Positions 23,292 to 36,489 of a stretch of 60,121 bases of DNA are shown here, in pieces (within the stretch, counting starts at the first letter, position 1; each line of letters starts with the position of its first letter). The notes beneath the pieces are model-generated. The model saw only the letters and a program-made list of their open reading frames with translations. It did no database searches and was not told where the DNA came from. The DNA comes from Scytalidium lignicola. Its lineage: Eukaryota > Ascomycota > Leotiomycetes. The DNA is taken from contig NCSJ02000266.1 of assembly GCA_002812745.2 (NCBI GenBank), positions 1-60,121 on the forward strand, given 5' to 3'. The position numbers and the translations under genes were made by a program.

Positions 23292-26200
23292 TTCGTTTAA
23301 GCCTTATCAAATCCGTGGCTCTGAAGTGTATGATATCAGAGAGATAGAACAAAGTGTATTATCAATTTAGCCAACTGTCTTTGACTGTGGAAAGGTGAGA
23401 TTGAGGCCTTGAAAAAGAAAACCTTAAGAGCAGCAACGTATTAGTTGCCTTGACTTGAACAGGGAACTAGGAAGCAATTGCTCCAAATGTTCTGTGCGAT
23501 AACTTTCAAGATTCAAAGATCTTGGTAAACACTGGTAAACTAGAAGCACAACGTTAAGAAGGGATTGTCGAGTGATGTAGTTCTTACATCATGGCCAACC
23601 TACGCTATTTCTCGTACGGTACAAATTGCAAATGCCCCGCCGAGCTCTGTTTCATTGCAGAATTATTTAAAGAATTACATCTGAGTGTGGCTCAAGAAAG
23701 TGATCACCACTTGCCTTGGCAGATCTTGAGGAGAGGGGAGTTCATATCTGGACGGGACAATCTCCGCAACGTCCAAGCAAAGCAGGAAGGGTAACACTAA
23801 CAAAAAAANCGACTGGTCGTCAGCAAAAAGAGCCACTCAACGCCATAAACAAAGCCACAACGCAACATAAGCACACCCACAAGACTCAACAACGCCAAAA
23901 GCTGACGATCAAAGTCCAGGATAACGGGGTCAGGATTCCCAGATTCCCAGATTTCAGATTTCCCAAATGGGCATGCGACAAGCATTGGTTGAGTGGTTCG
24001 GCACGAAGGGCAACACCCACGACACCCTAGCTGGGGGGGGGGAAAAGGAAGCATGGCATCCTAATTGGTGGTATTCAACGACATGTCACCGAGTCCCAAA
24101 ACCGACCCGCGCAGACTTGTTGTTAGTTCCGATGGAGGTAGCTCCGTAGGCAATTGTGGCAATGTTAATATATAGTAATTACTCCGGATGTATACACCTA
24201 GTTATGCAGACCGTCGGATGTATGAGGAGATAAAGGCGCTCTCTTACTAGGATTGGGAAAAGACATGCAACCGTGGCAATATAGCTCCGTTGATATTGGT
24301 GATCAGCAGCAAGTCAATAAATACGCCACAGAGTGGCGCTCTTGCTCTCTCCAAGGCATGGTTGAGTCATGGACTACCTGTGACTACGTAGTAGAATCTC
24401 CATCAAGACAAAAGGCTGGCTAGGATGGTAATTCTAGCCTTTGAGCATGTACTGTTACTGTATGGTGCGAGGCATTATTGGCGACCGTGAATCGCTCTAC
24501 TATAATTTTATGGATCTAATAGACCATCTATAAAAAACTCGAGTGTTACCAGACGCGGTGATTTTTCTTATAGCCATAAAAGAGCTAAAATAGGAAGGAC
24601 CTCTAGTCAGGTAGGAATTCTTGCGGGACTATACGTTGCTCTCCAAATGGCTATAGCAGCTTTGTCTTGTTCTATCTACAAGAAGTGGAGGGCTAAAGCA
24701 GGTACTGGCTGTAGTCGCTATTAGTTGCAGACCGGGCCGTTAAAATTTTTTAGCATGGTGTTAAGAGTGCAATCATGAATGTGGCATAATAGCATGAGCA
24801 GATCCTAATAGTGTGCATGTTCTGAAAGGTTCAACCCTAGTTCTTTCTTGTGGAGACTCCTAGCTACTACTATGTTAATAAACTTTATACAGAAGAGTTT
24901 CAATCGCATGCCGGTATCATTGTAGCATTTAAGGTGTACTGCACCTTAAGTTCAGGGTTTCATAGCGTATGCATAGTCGAAAATACAGGGCATCTGCAGG
25001 CCTGCCAATTGGCTCACTGAGGCCGAATTCACGCAGAACCCCCCGGAGTCGGAATCCACCTCCGCCATCTCGATTGCCCAGACGCCCCTCCCTTGTGGCC
25101 ACTGGGCTGCGGATCGCATGGGGCCTAAGCCCTGCTAGACGCCCAACATGCCGTGGAGAACCGAAAGTCTCTGATCTCTCCCCCGGAAACAACTATTTGA
25201 CAGCCCAAGCCCCATCCGAGCAACAAAGTGACCCTTTTCCTGCAGCAGTAGCATGCCGAGTTGCAGCAGTCAAAGCTCCAGCCCTCCTCCCTGGTTCAAC
25301 GTCAGCTTAGTGGTCTAGAAACTTAGGGGAAAGCCCCGACGAGTCTGACGACTACGAATGCCACTGTTGATAGTGGTGGCCAAAGGCATATAGTGGTTAC
25401 TTGCTGCACTGTTCTGATTGTTGCCTATCGAGGTTTTCTTCTTTTCTTCGCCTCCACCAGACAATGCGATGATTGCCGGGAACGGACTGCCCTATATCGT
25501 ACCCGATACTCTTGTTCTGTAGATTGGCACGATTGATTACTGGTTTGCTAAGAAGGTCTCATTCCCGGAGCGTTTTGACTTATATGCCTTCCTCCTTGAG
25601 ACTTGGAGCACACGCGACTAAAGGAGTAACGACACTATTTGCCACCTGCTCTAGTGGTTTGTGTGTATAAATTACTTAACTTCTGGTGTGAAGAGAGACC
25701 TAGCAAGAGCGCGGATTCTCCTAGTGCTAAGGCTCTTAATAAGATCTGAAGCCTCTGTATTCATTCATATAGCCGGGTTCTGCCAGCAGATTGTTCCCTA
25801 CGTGGGACTTAATCAACAAAGAAAACATTGAGGTGCAGGTGATGAGGACTTGACGTCAACCCCATCTAGCCCATTGAGTGAGATCTAGTTGGGTACCATT
25901 CCTTAACTCAACTTTCGCGCTTGCTAAGGCCTCATTGGTTCATGGCAGCTGTGTTTTCATAAGACGTACGCTTCCTCGTGGACACCTCCATCACCGGTGT
26001 CTCATGCTGTTGACGATATTATCGTGTGAGCAGCAACCCATCCGCTCCATCCTGGAATCAATCGAAAGGCAGCAGCAGTAGTTTATTGATCGTTCATTTG
26101 ATACTGTGGTGCAGGTATCTATTCATAAATAGCCTGCCACTAGTGTCCTTCGAGGGGCTTAAGGCGCAGATTTGGTGGCAAACGCTGCATGTGCTTGAAT

Positions 26201-26949
26201 ACCCCTCCTATGAACAGCCCAGGATTATCTGGATTATCGATAAAACCAAGGACAGCTGCCACCCCAGGCCAATCCCTTCTAGCGTACAGAAGCCTCCTCA
26301 GGACGGTTATCGGTTCTATCCGAAAGCACCACTTCGATCTCCTCAGTTCTCGTTTTGAACTTCATCTCTGATACATGACATATCTCTGCTTCACTGTGGA
26401 TGCCATTTTGGAGTTTTTCCCCCTTATTTCACTGCCGTCAATAGGACAAGCGAAGGTCTCTATTAAAACCCCGTTTAAGATAAGCCGTGCAGAAAAGAAA
26501 TATCTCTTGCCACTCGACTGATCCGACGTCACACAAAGAGAGACAATACGAACCCTTAATATCAGTTGGACGCACCAAAGAATCAAAAGTCTGGATAATT
26601 TGATTGGTCTTAAGAAGTGCATGCAACAATTAGAAGCGAAAGGCCTGTCAAGGCTACCGCTTCGGATTATCCCACGAACGAGGCAGCGTCTGATCTTGCA
26701 CATGTAGAATAATAGAAAGTAAATTCCACTGTGTTCAGACATGGCGTCATTGCATTGTTCGCTATAGGATTCTGTCGCGTTCGCACAAGTTCATTGCCGC
26801 AGGCACAGCACGTCTTGTCACTGCTGGTCTGTAAGCTACGAATCGCCCTGTTTGGAGGCAGAGGGAGGAGAACAGTCCAGGGGTGCATCGAGCTTGTACT
26901 GCACCAAACTGTAGCTGCCGCTTCATGGTAGCATTTTACCACATTGGAC

Positions 26950-29191
26950 ATGTCTTTCCGAAAGCTGCGTCCCTCCATTGGAGAAAACAGCTCTTCAAGT
27001 GGCAATCCCAGCGTATCTACATCTGACTCCACCTCAGCTGGCCCACGCCGCAATCGTGGTGAGAGGGAAGTCGAAGGGCATGGAGTTAATTCTAAACGGC
27101 GGAGGGTGCCGGATTCGGTAACTCGGAATGCATGCCTCAACTGCAAGAAGGCGCGCGCAAAGGTAAGGAGTGGCTTAGTATGAAGTCGTTTGCTCGGCAG
27201 TCCCCTATCATTAGCATCGCCTATACTTCTCATTACCGTTGTTCAACCCAATAGATTAGAGATACATGCGCTGATTTAGATATAGTGTGACGGCAAGAAA
27301 CCATGTAAAAGGTGTGCGTCACGGGGAGAATCTTCAGAGTGTGTTTACGAGGTCCATATAAAGCATGCGAAGGAGGAATTGATCCGGCAGATCAAGGAGC
27401 TCAAAGCTAAGGAGCTCTCAATGGAGCAAATATTCCATGCATTATCCGCAGATGACAAGGTCCCTGATATCATTGAACGTCTAAGGCAAGGAGAGACATA
27501 TGAAGGGATTGCTGAGTGGCTAGGCAGAAATCCAAGGGAGATCGATGAAGGGGGCTCACCAGCGAGTTCACTATTGCCATTTGAGAGGGATTCCTCTGAC
27601 CATGATATGGTAGGAGTTACTTTGACTGAGTTCACCTGGACATCTGTGATATCTGACACCTCGGTGCTGGACCATCTTTTCCAATTGTACTTCTCGTGGG
27701 TCCATCCTGTGCATACATTATTCAGTGAAGGTCACTTTGTCGATAGTTACAAACAACACTCAGATCTCTATTGCTCCTCTGTCCTTGTCAATGCCCTTTG
27801 CGCCATGGCTTGCCATTTACATTCTGTATCAGAGGCTGATGACGTTGACTATGAGCAACTGGAAGCCGAGTTTGCTGATGCAGTGCGGATGCAGATTGAT
27901 CCTGAAGATGGAAAGATAACTACTATACAGACATTAGCCGTGATGTTCCTGTTAGACTGTGCCCGAGCTAAGGCTCTGCGAGGCTGGTACTACTTGGACA
28001 TGGCCAAGAGTAATTTAACCAATATCACAGAAGTAAAAGTAGACGGTTTCTTAGCTGTCTTGAAAGAAACAGCTCGTGGTATCCGTAGTCTTACTGTGTT
28101 AGTGATCTTAACTCAGTTTCCCTGGTCAACGCTAACGAACACAGTGAATGGGCGCAAATGACTTTTCAAGATCCCGGGTCTATTAACTTTTCACCATTGG
28201 AATTTGTGGGCGAGGTAGATAAGATGCTTGATAAAGCTAGTTGGCACTTCTACCGTTATATAAATGACAACTGCCCTTCTTGGCCAGGATTCTTGGCGAC
28301 AACGAACCGAGAGAAGTCGAAGCTAGTTATAATAATCCACGATGTGCTTAAGCTCATGTATAATGAGCAGGGAATATCACAAATAACTGCGCAACAGGTT
28401 CTAGAACTGTATAGGAGGTTGACAAGCTGGCATAAACAGCTTCCTGAGGCGATAGCGAACATTGAGTTCAATACTCTGCCTCATGCGCTTTCACTGCAGT
28501 AAGCAAAGCCTCTTCTGAAATGATTCATCGAGGTTGACAATGCAGGATCCTATACTCAACATCTGTGGTTCTTCTCCTCCGTCCTTTGTTAGAGTTCAAA
28601 GGCATGCCATCTCAACTAGTAGAGGAGGCTGTATGGACCCATGCACAAAGGGGGATTTCACTCCTCGAAGAACAGTATCGCTCGCGGTATACCTGCCGCT
28701 ATCAACCAGTATTGCAGATGTTCTCAATCCTTCACCTTTGTGATTCGATCGCTCGATTTTTTCCAAACAGAGTTGACGGAACGAGCAGGGATGGAACAGA
28801 GGTTATCATGTCTGGAATCGATGCTTTGACACAGTCACGGGTAGGGTTTCCAGTTGCTGGACCGCTTCAAGAAATGCTCGGAAAAACTGCGGTCGAGTGC
28901 TCTATTCCTTTGCCTAGAAGTCTGGATGAATTGATGTCATATCGTCATCCTACAAGACAAGAGTATGGTCTAGATGATATGTTGGATGCTTGTTGCCGGC
29001 CCACATATGTCCAGCCGACTATCAGAATTATCAGCAGATTTAACATCCAGTTCTCGGCCGATTGGGTCTCGAGAGCTTCGTCATATGGATTTCCCGTATT
29101 TAACCCCGACGCGATGAGTTTCCAGAACAGTGAAAAAGAGGAGGGAACACAACGTCTATTGCTTATTAGGAACTTATTAAACTCAGACTAA
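26950..29191 (+). CDS. Zn2Cys6 transcription factor with fungal-specific middle domain
   Basis: Four exons (26950-27162, 27286-28097, 28145-28498, 28546-29191) encode 674 residues. The binuclear zinc cluster spans the first splice joint: CLNCKKARAK then CDGKKPCKRCASRGESSEC, giving Cys62, 65, 72, 78, 81 and 90 with spacing 2-6-5-2-8. A linker and short coiled segment (EELIRQIKELKAKELSMEQI) are followed by the fungal-specific transcription factor domain (VLDHLFQLYFSWVHPVHTLF at about 195, FLLDCARAKALRGWYYL, EWAQMTFQDPGSI). The second intron is only 47 bases with a GTTAGT donor. The architecture is that of nitrogen/xylanase-type fungal regulators. Target genes cannot be told; no metabolic cluster adjoins it directly. 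Confidence 0.86.
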
Positions 29192-30840
29192 GTGGGTAAT
29201 GTATACCCCAATATACTGTCGCTATTAGCTGCATTTATGCTTAAAGTATAAGTGACTTGTCGAGAGTATTAATGCGAGTGATCGGTTGTCGACTTGCGCG
29301 ATTGGAGGTTCGAGAAAAGTCTTCACAGGCCTTTCTCTGCAGCGACGTGCGATAATGCATTCCGCATTCTTTTCGTGCCTTTGGAACTATGTATAGCGCT
29401 TATTTACCAGCTCTTGTGGTGTAAATGGATGGAGATGGAGATGCCACGATCTATGACTGAAAATGGTGTGTCAGCGTGTTCCTCAATCGGAACATGACTG
29501 TCTAATCTTTGTGAATTTCCTCATAAGATCATTTTGGTTGGAAATTTGGGCAACGCGAAAGCCTATACTGTTATAAGGTATGTCCCTTCGAGGTTTGTTG
29601 GGGTGGAAATGGAGTTTTGTGGTGTTACAGACCCAGTTTAGGGGGACGTTAGTGACCATTTCAAACTCGAGTTGGCCAACCGTTTCGCTTTATCGTCTTC
29701 CATGAGGATAATCTAGTATTCTTAAGGGGTCTCAAGCTTAAGAGAATGGTCGAAGACCACTATGTGTTGAAGACATCGTTCTAGACGCTGATCTGGTGCT
29801 CGAGAGATAGTGAGGATCCGAGTTCAAGAGATTTGATTCGAAGAGAAAGCATGCAGTTTCTGCAGATTCGAGTCGAAATCAAGACCACAGAAGCTTCTAG
29901 ATCCATTTCTTATCCATACAGATAAATTGATATTCCGTGGTGGGATCCAGATTTCTCCATTGTCCGAGCCGTACGAAGCAATGTTGCAGGCGGCGACTCT
30001 ACTCCACAAATGCAATAACGAAAAAGAAATCCACCATATTTAGGATCTTTTCTGAGGGAACACGCATTCATATAAAAGCAGGGAAGATTCAAATTATGAT
30101 GATCGCATTTTTGTGGTCTGATAAACAAGTTCAAGAACCTGCTTGGAGGATGCTGAATTGTTAGCTCGGGGTGGCGGACTATCATCCGCTGCTTAGTGGA
30201 GGGCTCCATTTTTACTTGGTAAGGTTCTCTATGATTTGTCCTTTCCTCCGATCCTGTCCTAAATTGGTTTAGTGTATATAGCACGTGATAGGTTACGTCG
30301 CGCTCTTTTTGTCCCCCCTTTTCTTTCACCACCATTTAGGAGGTATCATGAAATATTGCGAAAAAGAATGTATGATTTAATGAAGTTACGAATATAGTGA
30401 GCCTGTATGGGTATACTGTCTTGAAATGAATAGATTAAATTCTCTCCAGTGGGATTAAATTGTGTCCTATGTCCTGTCCTGTTCTCTGTTGAATGCACTT
30501 TCCTTTACTAGAATTCAAGGTAGGGCCCATCACATATAGAAAGACTTCGTTACGAAAACCTAGAACTAAGTGCGTCTTGTTTCTTTTATTATTCACTTTT
30601 CCAAGGCATTTCATAAATTAGAGACAACCTAATGCTATCCTGACCTTCAATATCTTGCCAATCATATGCCTTAAGAACTGATGCACTACAAAGGGTTTAT
30701 TCAGCCCTAAAGGGGCTTCAATTCTCACTGCCATATGGCTCAAATGGAACTCGTAGAAGTATCATCAGATTTATCGGATGTAAGTCATTCCCTTTGCCCC
30801 TATTCCAAGTATCCTTACCCAATCCCAAGTTTTCAACCCA
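29192..30840. other. Intergenic 1.6 kb, nothing recognised
   Basis: Convergent 3' flanks of the Zn2Cys6 gene and the MFS gene. A 141-codon minus-strand ORF (29910-30335) has no recognisable domain or splice partner. A CACGTGAT element lies at about 30282. Confidence 0.5.
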
Positions 30841-32660
30841 TCAAACCTTCATAAAGCTATTGCTCGTTTTCCACCTCACCAATTCCCAGTCACCCTCAAT
30901 TCTTTGACTCTCCTCTTTTCTCCAGTTCAACACCCTCTCATCAAACTTCCGTACTTTCTCCCCCTTGACCCACAATAATGCCAGGATACTTGATGCAACC
31001 ACGATTTGCGATACCGTGAGCGCAATTACAGTTGTCTTTAGGCCAGTTGCCATTTCGCTTTTGGGAGAAATCCACATCGGAAAGGCAATTATAAAAATTC
31101 CGGAGAGAAGTGTCTGTAGAGTGGCATGTGATGTTGTGAGAACCGGATCGGGACTGGATGATGGTGAAGAATATTTTGTCGAGACGACGTCGAGATACTT
31201 CGTAGAGTAGAAAGATAGAACCGTAGCACCCGAGGTCATAATTCCAAGGAGGAGAGATACAACCTTGAGAGAGATGGTGTATTCGAAGCTAGATAGATTC
31301 ATTGCAGTGTAGATTCCGAAAGACAGCAAACCCGCTACTCCAATAACTATACCTGGTGCCGTTCCTACCAATGTACGAGCAGGAATGATAGGAGTAGTTG
31401 CCGAAGACCGATTTCGCATACGACTTAATAGGCAGGAGGAAGCATAAGAAAGAAGCGATAGGCTGACTGGAAGTATGAAGAGATAGCCGATTCTTTCTGG
31501 AAACAGGAATATTGGTGAGTTGGAGAATATGAGGGAAATGCTGAATGCCAGTCCCTGAGCCGTAGCGAGAAGTGATCCGGTCAAAAGGAAGGCTAATAGT
31601 ACGCTGGGAGCAGCTATGGAACGGATGGGCGCTAATGTAATGGCTGTATTGAACCGTTTTCTATACGGCATTGGATGCAAGTTATGAAGGTATGACCTAA
31701 ACTTTGAGGAAGGTGGCGCAGATGCTGAAATGGTTGTAGAAAGTCCAGGTTTCTGTCCATCAGCCAAATTTTGAGCGAGTGAGCGGTCGAAAGAGGTTTC
31801 TGGAGTTACGAAGACGAGGAGGAGAACCGATATCGTCTGGATGATATTGGTAATCATAATAGCATTGTGGATTCCGTTGGTGGACTGGGAGATATATCCA
31901 ACAAGCACCGGTGAGCCCCAACTAAAGAGAAGAACCGTCACATTGTAGATTTGATTGCGCGCAGTTCTTTGGTGAGCCTGTCATTATTCACTTAGTCCAT
32001 ATTCATGGTCGGTTCGTATATTCAACACTTACCAAAAACATATCCTTGACTGACATTGGTAATAAGAAATCAAACGCTGCCCAGCCTAATCCCTGGATCA
32101 CCCTTGAGATCATAAACATCGTGTAGTTTTGCATAGCATGCATATTCCATACGGCCCCTCCGAGCATTAAGATTGATGATACCAAGTAAATGGCTCTTTT
32201 CCCGCATGTTTCAGCTATCATGGTGTATAATATTCCGATGCAGGCTGAAATTATAAGCGGAAGTCCGGTGAGAGCTACTGCAGCCATATAAGTGACATCG
32301 CACTGGGTTGCAATCACTGCATTTGATGTGATAAAGATATTCTTAAGAATTGCAACGACAGCAGCTGAGAGACATAGCGAGAAGAATGCAAGGTCTTTCT
32401 TCCATTTTGGCCAATTCTGGGAAACAATCAATAGGAAGCATTAATGGCTTTGCGTTATGAAGACTAACAAGAGGATCCAAAGGAGATTCACTGGATTGAG
32501 GTATCGACCCTACAATTCCTTTTTGGGTTGCACTTCCATTACTCTCCGTTCTCTTGAGAATCGACTTTTTTGGTATATCTTTGCCGTCCTTGCTCTTAGT
32601 CGAAGAGAGTGAACTGCTCTTAGCATGTGTTGGGTTCGGTTTTGTTACTGGTCCAGCCAT
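30841..32660 (-). CDS. MFS transporter (DHA1-like)
   Basis: Exons 32660-32469, 32416-32033 and 31977-30841 give 570 residues. The first splice joint restores the family sequence SPLDPLNWPKWKKDLAFFSL, which confirms the intron. About 60 hydrophilic residues precede the first membrane segment. The N-terminal half holds six predicted helices with MISRVIQGLGWAAFDFLLPM and the loop AHQRTARNQIYN; PETSFDRS closes helix six, a long Ser/Pro loop follows, and six more helices complete the protein. This is the pattern of drug:H+ antiporter type 1 (12-spanner) fungal proteins often annotated as polyamine or drug transporters. Substrate unknown. The C-terminal tail is charged (FDERVLNWRKEESQRIEGDW). Confidence 0.85.
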
Positions 32661-33634
32661 AATTATTTCTCCATAGAACGCCTTGAAACCAGAAACTTAA
32701 AACGAAAGAATTGTGATACCAGCACAATATAAAGGGAAGGGTAGGGAAGTGAAAAGAATGAAAAGAATAGAATAGAAAAAGATGTCTCTCCAAACAACAA
32801 CACTGACAACACCAGAAACGAGAAATCAAGAAGAAAGAACAGAAATCATACAACTTACTTACCTAGGAGTCTTTATGAAGTGAAGCAGAAGCTATAACAG
32901 ACCCTATCCTGGAAAGCATGAAGAGAGGCCATGCCATTCTATTCTCGTGCAACAAACTGATCGCATGACATGCCATCTGAAGCCAGACAGAGTGAGTGTA
33001 GCATAGCTAGCATACGCGAATCAAAATCAGAGCAATCAATCCCCATAATTTAAGGGACTGGATTAATTGAATGGGCGTTACAGACTCGCATGACTTTTGT
33101 CTGAGTGATCGCTGTTCCAGATTGGGGTTGAAACGCGAACACATTTATGCCAGGGATTCTGAAACGGAGGATGGGATTAATGCGGGCGAGTTTAATATCA
33201 TATTCGGTTGGGCTGATGGATACAAAAAGCATAAAGCATTGTACTGTACAGTACAGTAGTAATGGGGGATTTTTTAAAAATTAACGTTCTTACATGCGTA
33301 TATGTATTCTTTGTGACGAACAATGGTTTTGTGGCACTGACTTTTCTTGAGTTGGTGCTGGCGTGGAGGTCTAGATCAACATAATTCTCTTAAGGGAACG
33401 GGCCTCTTTTTTTGAATATAAGCAAGGGGGCAACCAAAACAAACTGCCCATCTGAAGTTGGCACATAATTTGGTCAAGAGTAACTTATTAAATCAATGGT
33501 TATAAGTGGACAACCAATACATGTTGGCACCCCATTCGCGCGATCGCTATGCCGCCAGCCACCATTTCGAAATTCAGACGAGCAAAATCCCCATCTCAAA
33601 GTGATTCATCCTAGCATCCAGCTACTAGACCTAT
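32661..33634. other. Intergenic, MFS promoter side and 3' flank of M3 peptidase
   Basis: Upstream region of the leftward MFS gene (purine-rich GAAAAGAAT repeats near 32752-32780) and 3' flank of the leftward peptidase gene. Contains a 16-base perfect palindrome at 33240-33255. Confidence 0.55.
33240..33255. repeat. 16-base perfect palindrome TGTACTGTACAGTACA
   Basis: Self-complementary over 16 bases. Could be a dyad protein-binding site or chance; no partner evidence. Confidence 0.5.
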
Positions 33635-35932
33635 TTATCTAGCCTTCAAACCCAGATCCTCGTAAAATGCTTGTGTACTTGGCGAGCGTCCCAAGAAGTC
33701 TTCCAGAGTCTTCATCTCATCTTGACTACCGCCTTTCTCAAGCACCATGTGTCTATATCTCCGTCCTTCTTTAGCATTCATGGGATCTTTCTTAAAGACA
33801 GAGTAGAACATGTCAGTGGAGTACACCTGAGATGAGAGATAACCGTAATAGCCAGCGTCGTATCCACCAATTAAGTGACCGAAAGTGGCTTGGCCATTAC
33901 CCCAGTTACTATGCGGGGGGTTAGCTATTATTAAACTACAATAATTAACAAAAATAAGGAAGGCAAAATAATTACCTAGGAAGACCTAGAGCCTCGGGAC
34001 CCCTGATTCCTGAGATCTGCGTTCTGAGATCATTATATAACTCCGAGAGTTTGAAGTTCTCAGCTTCATCATGGCTCTTTGGTGTATGGATAGTCATATC
34101 GAAAATACCAAAGTGCAATTGGCGGAGATTGAAGAGGGCGTCATTAACATGCTTAACACTGATCTGTTTTTCGATAAGATCATCGGGGATCTTCTCGCCA
34201 GTGAGGTAGTGGCTGCTAAGAGCTTTCAGCTGCGATGGAGTCCAACACCAATTCTCAAGCATTTGAGATGGTGCTTCAACAAAGTCCCGGACAACCGACG
34301 TTCCGTGGAAGCGAGAGTATTTGGTACGTCCAGCAAGATCGTGGATACCATGGCCCAATTCGTGGAAAAGGGTGACGACTTCATCATGCTTTAGGAGAGA
34401 AGGTTTCCTGTCCGTGGGCTTTGAGAAATTGCAGACCAGTGCCGTTGCTGGGTATCTCCTGGTAACATTGGGATACAGGAAACCCGGCTGTAGTGAGAAA
34501 TTTGCGGCATGACCATACTTGCCAGGACGTGGGTGAAGGTCCAAATAGAGATAGCCGACAAAGCCACTACCCTCTCCCTCGTCATCCCACACACTGAACA
34601 CTTTCACATCTTCATGCCAAGCAATATCTGCGCCTTTTCCAGTTTCTATAAACTAATGTCAGCATTTCCACCTAAGTAAATAATCTTCAAAATCAACACT
34701 TACCAGCGATCTTTGCTCTGTCCTCCCCAACAACTTCAACAAAGACAAAGCCAAAGAGCTCTTCAAAGATGCCTAGCATGCTTTCAATTGTTGATTGAAG
34801 GGGGAAATACTCTGCAATCTTTTGTTCATCAATAGAATGCTCTTTTTCAATCATCATCCGGTTATAGTATCGTGTGTCCCATAGATAATAGTTGCCATCA
34901 TCAGTAGTTTCTAAACCTCTATTCTTCAAATCTTCCTTCTTGATATCCAGAAGATGAGCCATCTCTGTCTCACCGCCAGGAGCAAGTTGCACCCTTAAAT
35001 CACCAAGGAAATCATTGACGGTCTTTGGAGTTTTGGCCATCTTGTCCTCAATTCTGAAGGAAGCATGGTTTGGGTAGCCAAGCAGTCTTGCTGCTTCGTC
35101 ACGGAGTACAATAGCTTCTTTGAATAATGGGACATTTTGGTTGCACTAGACCGATTAGCTAGTCATTACCACAAAATACAGTTGCTGCTTCCAAAGAGAC
35201 AAATAAACTTACCTTGTTTTCGTTATCAATGCATACTTTCTTCCGCACCTCAGCATTCTTCGCAAACTTAAGCAGTGGGAATAAATCAGGATACTTGAAA
35301 GTAAGCCGATATTTCCCCTCATTCTCCCCAGTACCCGTTTCGAGCCCGTCAATCACATCTTGAGGGACACCATCCAGCTCCTCTAGTGTAAACCAAATCC
35401 CACCATTCTCCTCGTTCAGGTTCTTCTGGAATTCAATCTGAATCTGACTAAGTCTCTTCTTGATCTCCTTGAAGCGATCCCGTTGTGGTCCAGCAGGCAG
35501 GCCCAGCCCATTCCTGATATACGACTTGCGCTCCTTTTCGAGCAAACGCTGAGATTCGGGGTCGAGATCTAGCTTCTTCTGGTAAGCAGCATCGACAAGC
35601 TTGAAGATATCTTCGCGCATCTGGGCCTCGATAGAGAAGCCATCCATGATCTCCTCAGCTTTGGATGACGCATCGCGCAGTTTCTGGTCCGTCGACACAG
35701 CCTGATAGAATCCAATGATACGAGTCTGCAAGCAAGATCTGTCTTCGTCTTCTGCAATTGGTAGAAGCACGTTCTCGAAGGTTGCTGTCTCGGGAGTAAC
35801 TTCTGCAGCAATCTTATCTAGAAGTGTGCGAGTCTGATCACATATAGCTTTAGCATCATCAATCAGAGAGCTGGGAGTAGCTGTAAAGCTCGGCGGTGCC
35901 TGCGGGGGTTTTTGGAACTGCTTCGCAGCCAT
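33635..35932 (-). CDS. prd1: M3 zinc metallo-oligopeptidase (thimet/Prd1 saccharolysin type)
   Basis: Exons 35932-35213, 35145-34704, 34645-33976 and 33908-33635 encode 701 residues, all in phase. Zinc site HELGH at about 482-486, with the third ligand Glu511 in FVEAPSQ; the 25-residue spacing is the same as in thimet oligopeptidase. Other M3 landmarks are GFVGYLYLDLHPRPGKYGHA, the FHGTSVVRDFVEAPSQ strand and GGYDAGYYGYLSSQVYSTDMF near the end. The family cleaves short peptides in the cytosol or mitochondria. The start used is the ATG at 35932 in strong context (ACCATGG, MAAKQFQKPPQAP). The frame stays open for 70 codons upstream without an ATG and reads like a mitochondrial presequence; see findings. 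Confidence 0.92.
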
Positions 35933-36489
35933 GGTGCTTGTTGTTACTGGCCTCAATGCTCCGGTTACGGAAGGAAATGGCCCTATGTAAGCTGCAGGTC
36001 GTATTTGGTTGAAGAGAGAGCCCAGTCTCGGTGTGATGCGGAGGGAAGCCAGAATGGCAGAAGTTGCTGCGAAAGTAGTGATTAAAATCACAGCAAGACG
36101 AATGTAAGCAAGGGGCGCCAGTGTGATGTTGAGATGGATATCTTAGCAATATTAGGAAGGTGTCTTCAATGGTTTGCTCTTGTGATGCTTGCACGACTCG
36201 TAATGCATCGTGCTACAAGGCCGCATTTCGGCCCGGTCCGCAGGGATTGAGATACAGGAAAGGATCTCGCCAGGCCAGCCTTCAGCCTCATCACCTACTG
36301 TATACAGACATATCTCACGCGCAAGGCTGCGCAATTACCACGGCCGTCGATAACTACCCAGACAGCACCCAGAAATATCTTGTGTAATCAACGCCTGAAG
36401 GTCAATTGTTCACTTGCAGCAAAGTTCTCGGCCTAAGAATACGAAAACATCATTTCGCGAAGGGTATTATTGCCCCTCTAATCTCCAAA
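35933..36489. promoter_or_regulatory. Shared upstream region of prd1 and the STEEP1-like gene
   Basis: 557 bases between divergent start codons. The first 210 bases next to prd1 are an open in-frame extension of prd1 (35933-36142) bounded by TAA at 36145-36143. Confidence 0.5.

Larger units (their letters stand above)
23186..26949. other. Gene-poor 3.8 kb region
   Basis: No ORF here shows a recognisable domain, conserved splice structure or convincing composition. ORFs at 23716-24030, 24969-25310, 25473-25670, 25878-26358 and minus-strand 26362-27233 were examined and not called. A block at about 24960-25330 is clearly richer in GC than its surroundings. A 9-10 base G run lies near 24033. 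The right end must contain the promoter of the Zn2Cys6 gene. Confidence 0.5.

Noticed and set aside
24929..25310. Overlapping ORFs on both strands in the GC-rich block
   Set aside because: Both frames are open because of composition; no domain or codon signal distinguishes either.
26362..27233. Minus-strand ORFs opposite the Zn2Cys6 gene start
   Set aside because: The 27 kb part is a shadow of the transcription factor exon, and the rest has no recognisable features.
29910..30335. 141-codon minus-strand ORF
   Set aside because: No hydrophobic pattern, domain or conserved motif; low-complexity start; treated as chance.
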